Assembly: GCA_036675475.1 (NCBI GenBank) | Contig: JAKFEY010000029.1 | Span: forward strand, 161,512 to 225,511 | Length of the DNA: 64,000 nt | Direction of reading: 5' to 3' | From: JALYRV01 sp036675475 | GTDB lineage: Bacteria > Acidobacteriota > Vicinamibacteria > Vicinamibacterales > SCN-69-37 | Part shown: positions 21,601-30,263 of the stretch, piece by piece | Position numbering within the stretch: position 1 is the first letter of the stretch | Layout of the letters: the number at the start of each line of letters is the position of its first letter | Notes under the pieces: model-generated | The model's input: the letters and a program-made list of their open reading frames with translations, nothing else | What the model was told of the DNA's origin: nothing | The model's database searches: none | Translations under genes and position numbers: made by a program

Positions 21601-21752
21601 CGATGGAAGACGAGCTGCCCGCAGCCGACCGCGCAATACGGACAGATCGAGCGCGCGACCTCAGCGCCGGCGTTCTTCGGCGTGAGATTGCGCGTGCGCT
21701 CGGTCATCGCGCCCTGTCCAGTGCTGTCGACGATCGGCCACATGCGGGGCAT
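18672..21752 (-). CDS. fdhA: Selenocysteine-containing formate dehydrogenase alpha subunit
   Basis: This catalytic molybdenum (or tungsten) bis-MGD subunit of about 1026 residues oxidises formate to CO2. It appears as two open frames split by a UGA at 21225-21227. The sequence around it, NQARI-UGA-HSSTVPGLG, matches the selenocysteine site of FdnG-type enzymes, giving Sec at position 176. The N-terminus has the [4Fe-4S] ligands CPYCAVGC (C37, C40, C44) and C72 in GHLCPKG. No Tat signal is visible, and MWPIVDS near the start resembles cytoplasmic actinobacterial-type FDH. A SECIS-like hairpin follows the UGA. Start at 21752 or 21743. It is the first gene of the fdh operon. SelA, SelB, SelC and SelD are not in the window. 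Confidence 0.93.
21195..21227 (-). promoter_or_regulatory. SECIS element and selenocysteine UGA of fdhA
   Basis: On the minus strand the UGA (21227-21225) is followed after 11 bases by GGTGCCC-GGTCT-GGGCACC (21213-21195), a perfect 7-bp stem with a GGUCU loop. The apical GGUCU loop and the spacing match the E. coli fdhF SECIS, which binds SelB. This supports recoding rather than a frame-breaking stop. Confidence 0.93.
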
Positions 21753-21774
21753 TGTAAGTTGTAAATCGATCCGC

Positions 21775-23328
21775 CTACGGCAGCAGAACTCCAGGCGCCA
21801 GCTTCCAGTCCGGATCCATCGCGCGCTTGATGGCGCGCATGCTCTCGATGCCCTCGTCGCCGTAGAGCTGCCGCAGCAGCGCCTGCTTCACGGGATGGCG
21901 GCCGACGCCGTGTTCGGCGAGCGGACAGCCGCCGAGTCGCGCGACCTCGTGGCCGAACTCGAGGATTGCCGCCTTACCGGCTTCCACGTCGGCGTACGAG
22001 CGGGGCAGCACGTTGGGGTGCACGTTGCCGTCGGAGATGTGGCCCCAGATGGCGAAATCGAGGCCGCGGTCGCCGAAGCCCGCGCGATAGATGTCCATCA
22101 TGTCGGCGAACCGCTCGAACGGCACGATCATATCGGCCGCCGTCTTGGAGATGCGCGCGTCCTGCCGCTTCGCGTCGCCCACGCGGCGGTTCACGCCGGT
22201 GGGGGCCGCCTCGCGCACGGCCAGAATCTGCTTCGCGCGCCGCTCCTGGCCGGGCATGGCCATCTCGGCGCGCTCGAGCACGCCGTAGCGATCGAGCAGG
22301 CGCGTAAACCGGACAAGCTCCGTGTCGCTCGCCTCGTCATCCAGCGCGCCGGCGACCTGGTCGAGCGCGTCGGCGTCGGTCGTCGAGGGCGGCAGCTCCA
22401 GCTGGACGATCAGCAGAATGACCGCGTCCGGCGGAATGCTGATGTCGCTCTTCGCGTCCTCGCCATCCTCGCGCACGATCTGGATGCAGCGGCGATCGAG
22501 ATGCTCGATGGCGGCCACGCTTTTCATGGCGCGCAGCTCGCCGACCAGCCGCAGTGCCTCGGCCTCGTCGTCAAGCGTCAGCAGCGCCAGGGCCTGCCGC
22601 GGCTTCACTGGCAGCACGCGAAACGTCACGCTCGTGATCACGGCGAGCGTGCCTTCGGATCCGATGAACAGGTCGATCAGATCCATCCCCGGCTCGGCGA
22701 AGTAGCCGGCCGAGACTTTCGGCACGTCCGGCATGCGATAGCGTCCTGGCGTAATCGTGCGCGTGCCATGCGCGCAGGTAATCTCGAAATCCGGCGATGC
22801 GTGCGTCGTGCCACGCTCGATGTCGAGCACGCAGCCGCACGTCATCACGCACGTCAGGGCATCGACCCACGCGCGCGTCGTGCCGTAGCGGAACGTGGCC
22901 GCGCCCGCGGCGTTGGTGGCCACCACGCCGCCGGCAAACGCGCCCATGAACGTAGGCACGGGCGGGAACCAGGCGCCGTGCGCGTCGAGCGACTCCTGGA
23001 GCGTCGTCAATGGCACGCCGGCGCCCACGCGCACGTGATCGGCGCCCACGCGCTCGATACCCGTCAGCTTCTGCGTGCTGAGCACCACGCCGCCGTGCGG
23101 CGTCGCGCCGCCGGTGAGCGACGACTGCGCGCCGGCGATCAGAATGGGTGTGTGTGACGTGAGGATGGCCGCGACCCCGGCCTCCGACTCCGGCCGCGTC
23201 ACACCGTCGGCATGGCCGCCGGGGAAGTGCGCCGCGTCGCGCAGAAAGCCGTCGACGATCGAGGCATCGCGCTCGATGGACGCCGTCGCCGGCCCAGTGG
23301 CGTCTCGCCCGTCGATTCTGTGTGGCAT
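21775..23328 (-). CDS. FAD-linked oxidase (D-lactate/glycolate dehydrogenase GlcD-like)
   Basis: This 517-residue flavoenzyme of the PCMH/vanillyl-alcohol-oxidase superfamily has an FAD-binding N-terminal domain (AGAQSSLTGGATPHGGVVLS at about 66-85; VVATNAAGAATFRYG; LFIGSEGTLAVIT) and a C-terminal FAD-oxidase domain ending with WGHISDGNVHPN and AEHGVGR. These metal- and substrate-binding histidines are typical of D-lactate and D-2-hydroxyacid dehydrogenases. It probably feeds electrons into the respiratory chain. The gene lies 11 bases after the amidohydrolase and 22 bases before fdhA, so co-transcription is likely. Substrate not determined. Confidence 0.88.
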   Translation of the reverse strand: MPHRIDGRDATGPATASIERDASIVDGFLRDAAHFPGGHADGVTRPESEAGVAAILTSHTPILIAGAQSSLTGGATPHGGVVLSTQKLTGIERVGADHVRVGAGVPLTTLQESLDAHGAWFPPVPTFMGAFAGGVVATNAAGAATFRYGTTRAWVDALTCVMTCGCVLDIERGTTHASPDFEITCAHGTRTITPGRYRMPDVPKVSAGYFAEPGMDLIDLFIGSEGTLAVITSVTFRVLPVKPRQALALLTLDDEAEALRLVGELRAMKSVAAIEHLDRRCIQIVREDGEDAKSDISIPPDAVILLIVQLELPPSTTDADALDQVAGALDDEASDTELVRFTRLLDRYGVLERAEMAMPGQERRAKQILAVREAAPTGVNRRVGDAKRQDARISKTAADMIVPFERFADMMDIYRAGFGDRGLDFAIWGHISDGNVHPNVLPRSYADVEAGKAAILEFGHEVARLGGCPLAEHGVGRHPVKQALLRQLYGDEGIESMRAIKRAMDPDWKLAPGVLLP

Positions 23329-23339
23329 CGCCTCGCCCG

Positions 23340-25043
23340 TCAGCGAGCCACCGCGCCCGGTCCTCTGAGCGCGCGGCCCGGTGTGGCGCCGGTGTGTTCG
23401 CCGTCCTTGAGCACGATCTGGCCGTTGACCAGCACGTGCTTCATGCCGACGGCGTACTGATGCGGCTTCTCGAACGTGGCACGGTCCGCAATCGTGGCGG
23501 GATCGAAAATCGCAAGGTCGGCGAAATAGCCGGTCTTGATCAGGCCGCGGCGATCGAGGCCGAGGTTTTCGGCCGGAAGGCCCGACAACCGGCGCACGGC
23601 ATCTTCGAGCGTGATGACCTTGTCCTCGCGCACGTACTTGCCGAGCAGCCGCGCGAAGTTGCCGTACGCGCGCGGGTGCGGGCTCGACTCAAGGAACACG
23701 CCTTCCGGCGCGAGCGAGCCGCCATCCGATCCGAGCGACACCCACGGCTTGCGCAGCTGCTTCGCGATGTTCTCTTCCGACATGAGGAAGTAGACGGTGC
23801 CGACGCGCGACTGATCTTCCAGAATCAGATCGAGGATCGTGTCTTCGGGTTGCTGCTTGCGTTCGGCCGCGACCGACGCGAGCGTGCGGCCGGTCAGATG
23901 TCGCAGCTTCTCGTTCTTGAAGTCGACCAGGATGACACGCTCGGCGGATCCTGCGGCCAGATACAGGTTTTCCCACTCGTCGGTCGGAGTAACGATGGCC
24001 TTGCGAATCTTCTCGCGCTCTTCGGGATTGCGGATGCGCGCGTAGAGCGCGTCCCATCCGCCGCTGAGCGCCGATGGCGGCAGCGCCGCATCGAGGCCCG
24101 TGGCGCCGGCCGGATACATGTACATGTCGGCCGTGATCTTCAGGCCGCTGGCGCGCGCGGCTTCGATCATCGCCAGCACGCGATCCATCTTCGGCCAGTT
24201 GCTCTGGCCGGCCGCCTTGAGGTGATAGATCTCGGCGGGAATCTTCGCCTCGCGCGCGATGCGAATCAGTTCCTCGACGGCCTCCATCAGCCGGTTGCCT
24301 TCGCTGCGCATGTGCGAGATGTACTTGCCCTGATACTGGGCGGCGATCGTCGACAGCGCAATCAGCTCTTCGGTGCTCGCGTAGAACCCCGGCGCGTAGA
24401 TGAGCGACGAGCCGATGCCGAGTGCGCCGGCCGTCATCTCCTCGCGCACGAGCTCCTGCATCAGCTCGAGCTCCCACGCCGTCGGCTTGCGATCTTCGAG
24501 GCCGACCACGTACTCGCGGATGGTGGCGGCGCCGATGAACGACGCCACGTTCGGCGACACGCCTTTCTTTTCGAGAAACTGCAGATAGCCCGCAAGCGTG
24601 TTCCAGGTGATCGGGAACTTGATTGAGCCCTGCTCGCGCGTCCAGCGCGCGCGCATCTCCTCGCTCACCGGGCCCATCGAGTCGCCCTCGCCGAAAATCT
24701 CGGTGGTGACGCCCTGGCGGATGTCGCTCTGCGATCGTCCGTCATGAATGAGCGACACCGTGGCCCACGACAGCATGTTGATGAAGCCGGGCGCGACCGC
24801 AAGGCCGCGCGCGTCGATCACCGTGCGGGCCGACGCGCGATCCAGCGACGGCGCGATCGCCGCGATCTGATCGCCTGTAATCGCGACATCCGCCCGCACG
24901 GGCGCGCCGCCGGTGCCGTCGTACACCATGCCGCCCGCGATGAGCACGTCATAGCGCGGCTGCGTGCCGGAGCCGCCCGCGGCGCTCTGCATCCCCGTCG
25001 CTGCTGCAAGAACCATCACGCCCGCCAGCTTGATCGGATTCAC
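23340..25043 (-). CDS. Secreted D-aminoacylase-like amidohydrolase with altered metal site
   Basis: This 567-residue protein has a signal peptide (KLAGVMVLAAATGMQSAAG) and the amidohydrolase core. DVLIAGGMVYDGTGG starts the mature part and KPHQYAVGMKHVLVNGQIVLKDG closes it, as in N-acyl-D-amino-acid deacylases. Where relatives have GFIDVHTH, supplying the HxH metal ligands, this protein reads GFINMLSWATVSL. Where they have GNCG it reads GEGDS. Metal binding or activity is therefore probably changed, though I recall such sequences as a recurring subfamily. The start is the GTG at 25043, chosen because it places the signal peptide at the N-terminus. A large inverted repeat lies just upstream. 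Confidence 0.8.
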   Translation of the reverse strand: MNPIKLAGVMVLAAATGMQSAAGGSGTQPRYDVLIAGGMVYDGTGGAPVRADVAITGDQIAAIAPSLDRASARTVIDARGLAVAPGFINMLSWATVSLIHDGRSQSDIRQGVTTEIFGEGDSMGPVSEEMRARWTREQGSIKFPITWNTLAGYLQFLEKKGVSPNVASFIGAATIREYVVGLEDRKPTAWELELMQELVREEMTAGALGIGSSLIYAPGFYASTEELIALSTIAAQYQGKYISHMRSEGNRLMEAVEELIRIAREAKIPAEIYHLKAAGQSNWPKMDRVLAMIEAARASGLKITADMYMYPAGATGLDAALPPSALSGGWDALYARIRNPEEREKIRKAIVTPTDEWENLYLAAGSAERVILVDFKNEKLRHLTGRTLASVAAERKQQPEDTILDLILEDQSRVGTVYFLMSEENIAKQLRKPWVSLGSDGGSLAPEGVFLESSPHPRAYGNFARLLGKYVREDKVITLEDAVRRLSGLPAENLGLDRRGLIKTGYFADLAIFDPATIADRATFEKPHQYAVGMKHVLVNGQIVLKDGEHTGATPGRALRGPGAVAR

Positions 25044-25063
25044 GTGCCCGCCTCTTCTGGTCC

Positions 25064-25142
25064 CGGAAAGCACTTGACATGGCGTGGTACGCTGCCGAGC
25101 CGCGAGGCGACTGAATACCACGTCATGTCAAGTGCCTTTCCG
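25064..25142. repeat. Imperfect 26/27-base inverted repeat with TTGACA in both arms
   Basis: Arms 25064-25089 and 25116-25142 are reverse complements with one substitution and one single-base gap; 25071-25089 and 25116-25134 match at 18 of 19. Both contain CACTTGACATG. The right arm includes the coxB stop codon. The element separates coxB from the amidohydrolase gene and may be a terminator or regulator site; no T-run is present. Confidence 0.75.
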
Positions 25143-25850
25143 TGAGATGAAAGCCGCAAACGCGGCATCGTCCATGACGTCGACGATGGCGCGCATGCGA
25201 TAGTGACCGAGCCCGCACAGCTGCGAACAGACCACGTCGAAGCGTCCAGCCACCGTCGGCGTAAACCACACCGGCACGAGCATGCCGGGGTTCGCGTCCA
25301 TCTTGACGCGGAAGTTGGGCAGCCCGAAGCTGTGAATCACGTCTTTCGACGACAACTGCACCATCACCGGCCGATCCTTGATCATCGGAATCCTGTTGGT
25401 CACCACCACATCGTCGGCGCCCGCGCCGGCGCGGTCGAGACCGAGCGGGTTGCCGGGCCCCACCAGGTGCACGCGCGTGTCGCCGAACGCGCCGTCGGCA
25501 CCAGCGTAATGCGCGTTCCAGGCAAACTGCTCGGCGACGACGCGGATGATGAGGGGAGGCTGGGTGTCGGGCGGACTGCCGGCAAGCGCGACCCAGGCAG
25601 GGATGGCGAACACGGCAAGCAGCGCCACTTCAGCCGCCACGACGAGAAGTTCGGCGCGTGCCGGCATGCTGCTGCGCAGGCCCTCGACGCGAGCGTGCGG
25701 CTGGCGCGCGCGGCGAAAGCGGATGAGCGTCCAGATCAGGAACACCGACCATCCGACGAAGAGCACCCCCACGAGCACGTGGACGAGCGTCATGATCAGG
25801 TCGAGCTCACCGGCATGCGCGGATGCCGGCGTGGGCATGAACCGTGTCAT
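25128..25850 (-). CDS. coxB: Cytochrome c oxidase subunit II
   Basis: This 240-residue subunit carries the binuclear CuA centre that receives electrons from cytochrome c. Two N-terminal helices (LDLIMTLVHVLVGVLFVGW, and a second at about 70-90) precede the cupredoxin domain. The CuA ligands are the histidine in SSKDVIHSF and CSQLCGLGHYRM near residues 212-223. EQFAWNAHY holds the electron-entry tryptophan. No CxxCH is present, so it is not a caa3-type fusion. The start overlaps the stop of the preceding small gene (ATGA). It is the last oxidase gene here, so subunit order (I+III, small, II) is opposite to the common coxB-first arrangement. Confidence 0.94.
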   Translation of the reverse strand: MTRFMPTPASAHAGELDLIMTLVHVLVGVLFVGWSVFLIWTLIRFRRARQPHARVEGLRSSMPARAELLVVAAEVALLAVFAIPAWVALAGSPPDTQPPLIIRVVAEQFAWNAHYAGADGAFGDTRVHLVGPGNPLGLDRAGAGADDVVVTNRIPMIKDRPVMVQLSSKDVIHSFGLPNFRVKMDANPGMLVPVWFTPTVAGRFDVVCSQLCGLGHYRMRAIVDVMDDAAFAAFISRKGT

Positions 25851-26080
25851 TGCCCGCCCTCGTGCTGCGCGCTCGGGCGTGTCGTCATCTCGGCTCTCGC
25901 GATGCGGCGAATCAGCACACCGAATCCGCCAAGCACGGCGGCGGTAATCGACAGCAGGGTGCCCACGCCGGCCATCACGCCGGCCGTCATGGGCGACTCG
26001 GGATCACGGAAGCAGATCGGGCAGGCCTCGGCAACGGCTGGCGCGGCCAGCATCAGCAGCACGAACAACGCGCCGGGCAC
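25847..26080 (-). CDS. Small membrane protein of oxidase operon with CPIC motif
   Basis: This 77-residue protein lies between the oxidase subunit I/III fusion and subunit II. It has a signal peptide (ALFVLLMLAAPAVAEA) followed at once by ACPICFRDPESPM, then one transmembrane helix (VMAGVGTLLSITAAVLGGFGVLI) and a basic C-terminal tail. The GTG at 26080 is the only start that gives a complete signal sequence. Its stop overlaps the coxB start by four bases. I do not recognise an established family. The exported Cys-Pro-x-Cys suggests a metal- or redox-related role in oxidase assembly, which is inference only. Confidence 0.7.
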   Translation of the reverse strand: MPGALFVLLMLAAPAVAEACPICFRDPESPMTAGVMAGVGTLLSITAAVLGGFGVLIRRIARAEMTTRPSAQHEGGQ

Positions 26081-26096
26081 GTGCGGCCTGGCGGTA

Positions 26097-28316
26097 CTAG
26101 ATGTGAAACGCGACAACGATTCCAATCCAGACAACGTCGACCAGCCACCAGTAATACCGCAGAAGGCGCTGGTTGACGTCGTTGCGCAGCATGGCGCCCA
26201 CGCCGGCCAGCACGTGCAGCGCGTGCGCGCCCGTGATCGTGAAGAACAGCCCGGCAAACACCGACGAGCGCGGCGTGATACCCGCGCCAAGCGCCGACGA
26301 CCACTCGAACGCCTCTACCGCAAGGAACAGGACAGCGCAGCCGATTTGCAAAACCCCCGGTCTGTTCCGGGCTCTTACAAATGAGACACCGGCGAGCAGC
26401 AGGGTTCCGATGACGGCGCTCTGCCAGCCGAACAGCTCCGCGCCCGAGGGCCACGACACCGAGCCGGCGCGCAGCAGCACGTAGGCCGAGAAGAGGCCGC
26501 CGAACAGCATCACTTCCGACGCGATGAACAGCCACATGCCGAGCGCGCCGTTGGTGACGCCCGTGTCGGCGCGCGGCTCGAGACGCCAGCGGCGCGACGA
26601 CAGCTCCAGCTCGCCGGCCTCCGCGGCCCTCACCGCGCCCTGCGCGTGAAAATCATCCGCGCCGCCGGTCTCGCCGCCGTATTCATACGGCCCGCGATCG
26701 ACCGAAGGCAGCCCCGCGAAATTGCCGTGCGGCGGCGGCGACACGGTCTGCCACTCGAGGGTCGTGGCGTGCCATGGATTCTCCTCGCCCCTCGGCGCGC
26801 GAAGGCTCATCACGAGCGCGACGATGAAAGGAAGCTGAAACACGCCGAGCGCGACCGCACCCCAGAACTGCCACTCGTTCAGCGCGTGCAGGCCGTCCGC
26901 AAACGCGTAGTCGTAGCTGCGCCCGCCGTCATACAGCCGCCGGTTGAGTCCCGCCAGGCCCTGGATGAACATCGGGAAGAACACGACATTCATCGCGATG
27001 AACGATCCAAAAAAGTGCACGCGCCCGAGCGTTTCGTTGAGCCTGCGCCCGCTGACTTTCGGATACCAGTGATAGATGCCGGCAAACAACGCGAACAGCG
27101 TGCCCGGCGCCACGATGTAGTGGAAGTGGCCCACCACGTAGTACGTGTCGTGCAGATGAATGTCGGTGGCCGCCAGGCCGAGCGGCAGCCCCGTGAGGCC
27201 GCCAAGCCCGAACATCGGCAGAAATCCAATCGCAAACAGCGCCGGCACCGGAAACCGGATCGATCCGCCGTACAGCGACACCACCAGCGACGTGAGAATC
27301 ACCACCGAGGGAATCGACACGATGATCGTCGTCGTCTGAAAGAACGCGCTCATCGTCGTGCCCATGCCCGTGAGGAACATGTGATGGGCCCACACGAGAA
27401 ACGACATGAAGCCCATGAAGAGCGCCGAGAACACCATCGGCCGATAGCCCCAGAGCGGCTTCCGGATGTTGGCGGCAATCACTTCGGCGACGATGCCGAG
27501 CGCCGGCAGGATGAGGACGTACACCTCGGGATGCGCGAGAAACCAGAAGAGGTGCTGCCACAGGAGCGGATTGCCGCCGCCCGCCACATCCAGCACCTGG
27601 CCCGTGACGACGAGCCCCGACGGCATGAAGAAACTCGTGCCCGCGACACGGTCCATCAGCTGCAGCAGCGCGGCGCTCTGCAGTGGCGGAAACGCGAGCA
27701 GCAGCAGGAACGCCGTGACGAGCTGCGCCCACACGAAGAAGGGCAGCCGCATCATCGTCAGCCCCTCGGCGCGAAGGTGCAGGATGGTGACGATGACGTT
27801 CATCGAGTTGAGGAGCGATGAGACGCCGAGCAGGATGATGCCGAGCAGCCAGTAGTTCTGGCCGCCCATGGCGATGACCGACAGCGGAGGATAGGACGTC
27901 CAGCCTGATTGCGGCGCGCCGCCTTCCGAGGCGAAGCTTGCGAGCATGAGCAGGCCGGCGGCGGCGTAGACCCAGTAACTGAGCGCGTTGAGGCGCGGGA
28001 ACGCCATGTCGCGCGCGCCAATCTGCAGCGGCACGAGGTAGTTGCCGAACGCGCCGGCGGCGAGCGGCACGACCGCGAGGAAGATCATGATCGTGCCGTG
28101 CATTGCCCCGAGCTGCGTGTAGAACTCGGGCAGCATGATGCCGGCGGTGACGTTGCCGTCGCCGAGCGCCTCGCCGATCACGGGGATCGGCTGCGCAGGA
28201 TAGGCCAGTTGCCAGCGGAGCAGCAGGATGAGCGCGAAGCCCACGAGCAGGAAGAACAAGCTCGTCAGCGCGTACTGCAGTCCGATGGTCTTGTGATCGA
28301 GGGAAACCAGCCGCAT
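26097..28316 (-). CDS. coxA: Cytochrome c oxidase subunits I and III fusion
   Basis: This 739-residue membrane protein joins the catalytic subunit I to a subunit III domain. Subunit I features are the heme a ligand in AMHGTIMIF (H73), WFLAHPEVYVLILPALG with the CuB histidine, proton-channel glutamate and cross-linked tyrosine of A-type oxidases, WAHHMF with two more CuB ligands, and HDTYYVVGHFHY with the heme a3 and heme a ligands. From about residue 540 an acidic linker leads to a shortened subunit III with about five helices (NGALGMWLFIASEVMLFGGLF). The enzyme reduces oxygen to water and pumps protons. The ATG at 28316 is only 24 bases from the divergent gene. Confidence 0.93.
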   Translation of the reverse strand: MRLVSLDHKTIGLQYALTSLFFLLVGFALILLLRWQLAYPAQPIPVIGEALGDGNVTAGIMLPEFYTQLGAMHGTIMIFLAVVPLAAGAFGNYLVPLQIGARDMAFPRLNALSYWVYAAAGLLMLASFASEGGAPQSGWTSYPPLSVIAMGGQNYWLLGIILLGVSSLLNSMNVIVTILHLRAEGLTMMRLPFFVWAQLVTAFLLLLAFPPLQSAALLQLMDRVAGTSFFMPSGLVVTGQVLDVAGGGNPLLWQHLFWFLAHPEVYVLILPALGIVAEVIAANIRKPLWGYRPMVFSALFMGFMSFLVWAHHMFLTGMGTTMSAFFQTTTIIVSIPSVVILTSLVVSLYGGSIRFPVPALFAIGFLPMFGLGGLTGLPLGLAATDIHLHDTYYVVGHFHYIVAPGTLFALFAGIYHWYPKVSGRRLNETLGRVHFFGSFIAMNVVFFPMFIQGLAGLNRRLYDGGRSYDYAFADGLHALNEWQFWGAVALGVFQLPFIVALVMSLRAPRGEENPWHATTLEWQTVSPPPHGNFAGLPSVDRGPYEYGGETGGADDFHAQGAVRAAEAGELELSSRRWRLEPRADTGVTNGALGMWLFIASEVMLFGGLFSAYVLLRAGSVSWPSGAELFGWQSAVIGTLLLAGVSFVRARNRPGVLQIGCAVLFLAVEAFEWSSALGAGITPRSSVFAGLFFTITGAHALHVLAGVGAMLRNDVNQRLLRYYWWLVDVVWIGIVVAFHI

Positions 28317-28340
28317 TGGGGGCAGCAGGGATAATAACTC

Positions 28341-30260
28341 GTGGCTGATCGAGCGGAGCGGGAGCGGCACTACCGGCGTCAGGCGGCGGACGCGTCGCGC
28401 TGCGAGGCGATCGAGGCCGCCCGATCGGCGCGCTATTCGCGCGCGCGCCTGGCGCTGTTCCTGCTCGCCACCGGCCTGCTGCTCGCGGGCACGCTCGGGC
28501 GCGCCGACATTTCGCGCCCCATGGTTGCCGGCGCGCTGGCCGGGTATCTGGCGTTTGCCGTCGCCGTGTTCCGGCACGCGCGCGTCGAGGCCGAGCGCAG
28601 CCGGTTTGTGGCACGGCGCGAATGCGCCGAGATCTCGCTGGCGCGCATGGCGCGGCGATGGGCGGACGTGCCAGCCGTGGCCGGTCCGCTCGAGGATGGA
28701 GCGCCCGGCCTGGCCGCGGCGCGCGCCTCCGATCTCGACGTCGACGGGCCCGCGTCGCTGATGGCGCTGGCGGGATCGCTCACGAGCATTGCCGGCCAGC
28801 GGATTCTTCGCGGCTGGCTGGTCGATCCGCCCGCGCCGCTCGCGCGGATTCACGCGCGGCAGGAGGCCGCCCGCGCGCTGGCGCGCAGCGCCGATTTTCG
28901 CGAGGCCTTCACCGCCGAGCTGCGCATGTATGCGGCGCATCGCGACGATCCCCACGCGCGCGAGCGGTTTCTCGTGTGGGCGGAGTCCGTGCCCACCGCG
29001 TTCGCCAGCCCCGCGCTGCGCTGGCTCGCGCGTGCCTGGGCGCTTGCCACCATCGCGAGCGTCCTGGCCGCGCTCTTCACCGACGCCGGCTGGGCGCGCG
29101 CGTGGGCGCCGCTCGCGCTCGCCGCGTTTGTCGCATCGCTTGCCACCGCGAAGTACGTGCACGGGCAGCTCGACGCCGCCTCACTCGGGCCGTCGGCGCT
29201 TGCCAGCATCGTGTCGCTGATACGGCTTGCCGAAGCGGTGCCCGCGCACGTGCCCGATCTCGAGGCGATTCGCCAGCGGCTGTCGTCGCCGCGTTCGGCG
29301 TCGACGGCGCTCGAGATTCTCGGACGCCGCGTCGGCTGGAGCGAGCTGCGCCGCACGGCGCCGGTGCTGCACCTGCCGCTGCAGGCGCTGTCACTCTGGG
29401 ATTTTCACGTGCTGTTTGCGCTCGACGACTGGCGCGCCGAGCACGGCCGGCAGGCTCGCTCGTGGCTCGACGCGCTGGCCGAGCTCGACGCGCTGGTCGC
29501 GCTGGGGAATCTGGCGCACGACGAGCCCTCGTGGACGTTCCCATTAATAGAAGATGACCGTGCGCCAGGTCTCCAGGGCAAGGCCGTGGGGCATCCGCTG
29601 CTCGCGCCGGAACAGCGCGTCACCAATGACGTCGACATCGGGCCGCCGGGAACCGTTCTGCTGGTGACGGGCTCCAACATGGCGGGCAAGAGCACGCTGC
29701 TGCGCGCGGTGGGCACGAACGTGATGCTTGCCAACGCGGGCGCTCCGGTGTGCGCACAGCATCTGTCGATCTCGCGTCTCGCGCTCGCAACCAGTCTTCG
29801 CACCGGCGATTCACTCGCGCAGGGCGTGTCGGGCTACATGGCCGGCCTCGTGCGGCTGAAGGAAGTCGTCGACGAGGTGGATGCCGCCACACGCGCGCGA
29901 GAAGCCGGCGGTGAGCCGGCTGCAGCCGTGCTGTATCTGCTCGATGAAATTCTTGGCGGCACCAACAGCGAGGAGCGGCGCATCGCGGTGCGCGAAATCG
30001 CGCGCCATCTGCTCGACGCGCACGCCGTCGGCGCCATGACCACGCACGATCTGGCGCTTGCGGATGAGCCGACGCTGCAGCGCGCCGCCGTGCGCGTGCA
30101 TTTCAAGGAAACGGTCGAGCCCGGCGACGGCGGCGACGCGCGTATGACGTTCGACTACATTCTTCGGCCCGGCCTCGCCACGAGTACGAACGCGCTTGCC
30201 CTCTTGCGCGCGGTTGGCCTTGGCACTTCGATTGCGAAAGACAGCAGCGGAGGTTCTTAA
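28341..30260 (+). CDS. Membrane-anchored MutS-family ATPase
   Basis: This 639-residue protein has the MutS C-terminal ATPase: Walker A TGSNMAGKST at about 443-452, Walker B LYLLDEILGGTNSEER and TTHDLAL, with the lever/clamp-like helical core before it. The N-terminus has two adjacent hydrophobic helices (LALFLLATGLLLAG and MVAGALAGYLAFAVAVF), and another hydrophobic pair lies near residues 230-265. No mismatch-recognition domain is present. It is therefore a membrane-bound MutS relative of unknown function, not a repair MutS. It starts at a GTG 24 bases from the divergent oxidase gene. A 54-residue open frame with a good ribosome site follows three bases later. Confidence 0.85.
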   Translation: MADRAERERHYRRQAADASRCEAIEAARSARYSRARLALFLLATGLLLAGTLGRADISRPMVAGALAGYLAFAVAVFRHARVEAERSRFVARRECAEISLARMARRWADVPAVAGPLEDGAPGLAAARASDLDVDGPASLMALAGSLTSIAGQRILRGWLVDPPAPLARIHARQEAARALARSADFREAFTAELRMYAAHRDDPHARERFLVWAESVPTAFASPALRWLARAWALATIASVLAALFTDAGWARAWAPLALAAFVASLATAKYVHGQLDAASLGPSALASIVSLIRLAEAVPAHVPDLEAIRQRLSSPRSASTALEILGRRVGWSELRRTAPVLHLPLQALSLWDFHVLFALDDWRAEHGRQARSWLDALAELDALVALGNLAHDEPSWTFPLIEDDRAPGLQGKAVGHPLLAPEQRVTNDVDIGPPGTVLLVTGSNMAGKSTLLRAVGTNVMLANAGAPVCAQHLSISRLALATSLRTGDSLAQGVSGYMAGLVRLKEVVDEVDAATRAREAGGEPAAAVLYLLDEILGGTNSEERRIAVREIARHLLDAHAVGAMTTHDLALADEPTLQRAAVRVHFKETVEPGDGGDARMTFDYILRPGLATSTNALALLRAVGLGTSIAKDSSGGS

Positions 30261-30263
30261 CTG

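Noticed and set aside
26097..29162. Extension of the oxidase subunit I gene by 280 codons upstream
   Set aside because: The extra part is antisense to the MutS-like gene and lacks helices; the family start at MRLVSLDHK is at 28316.
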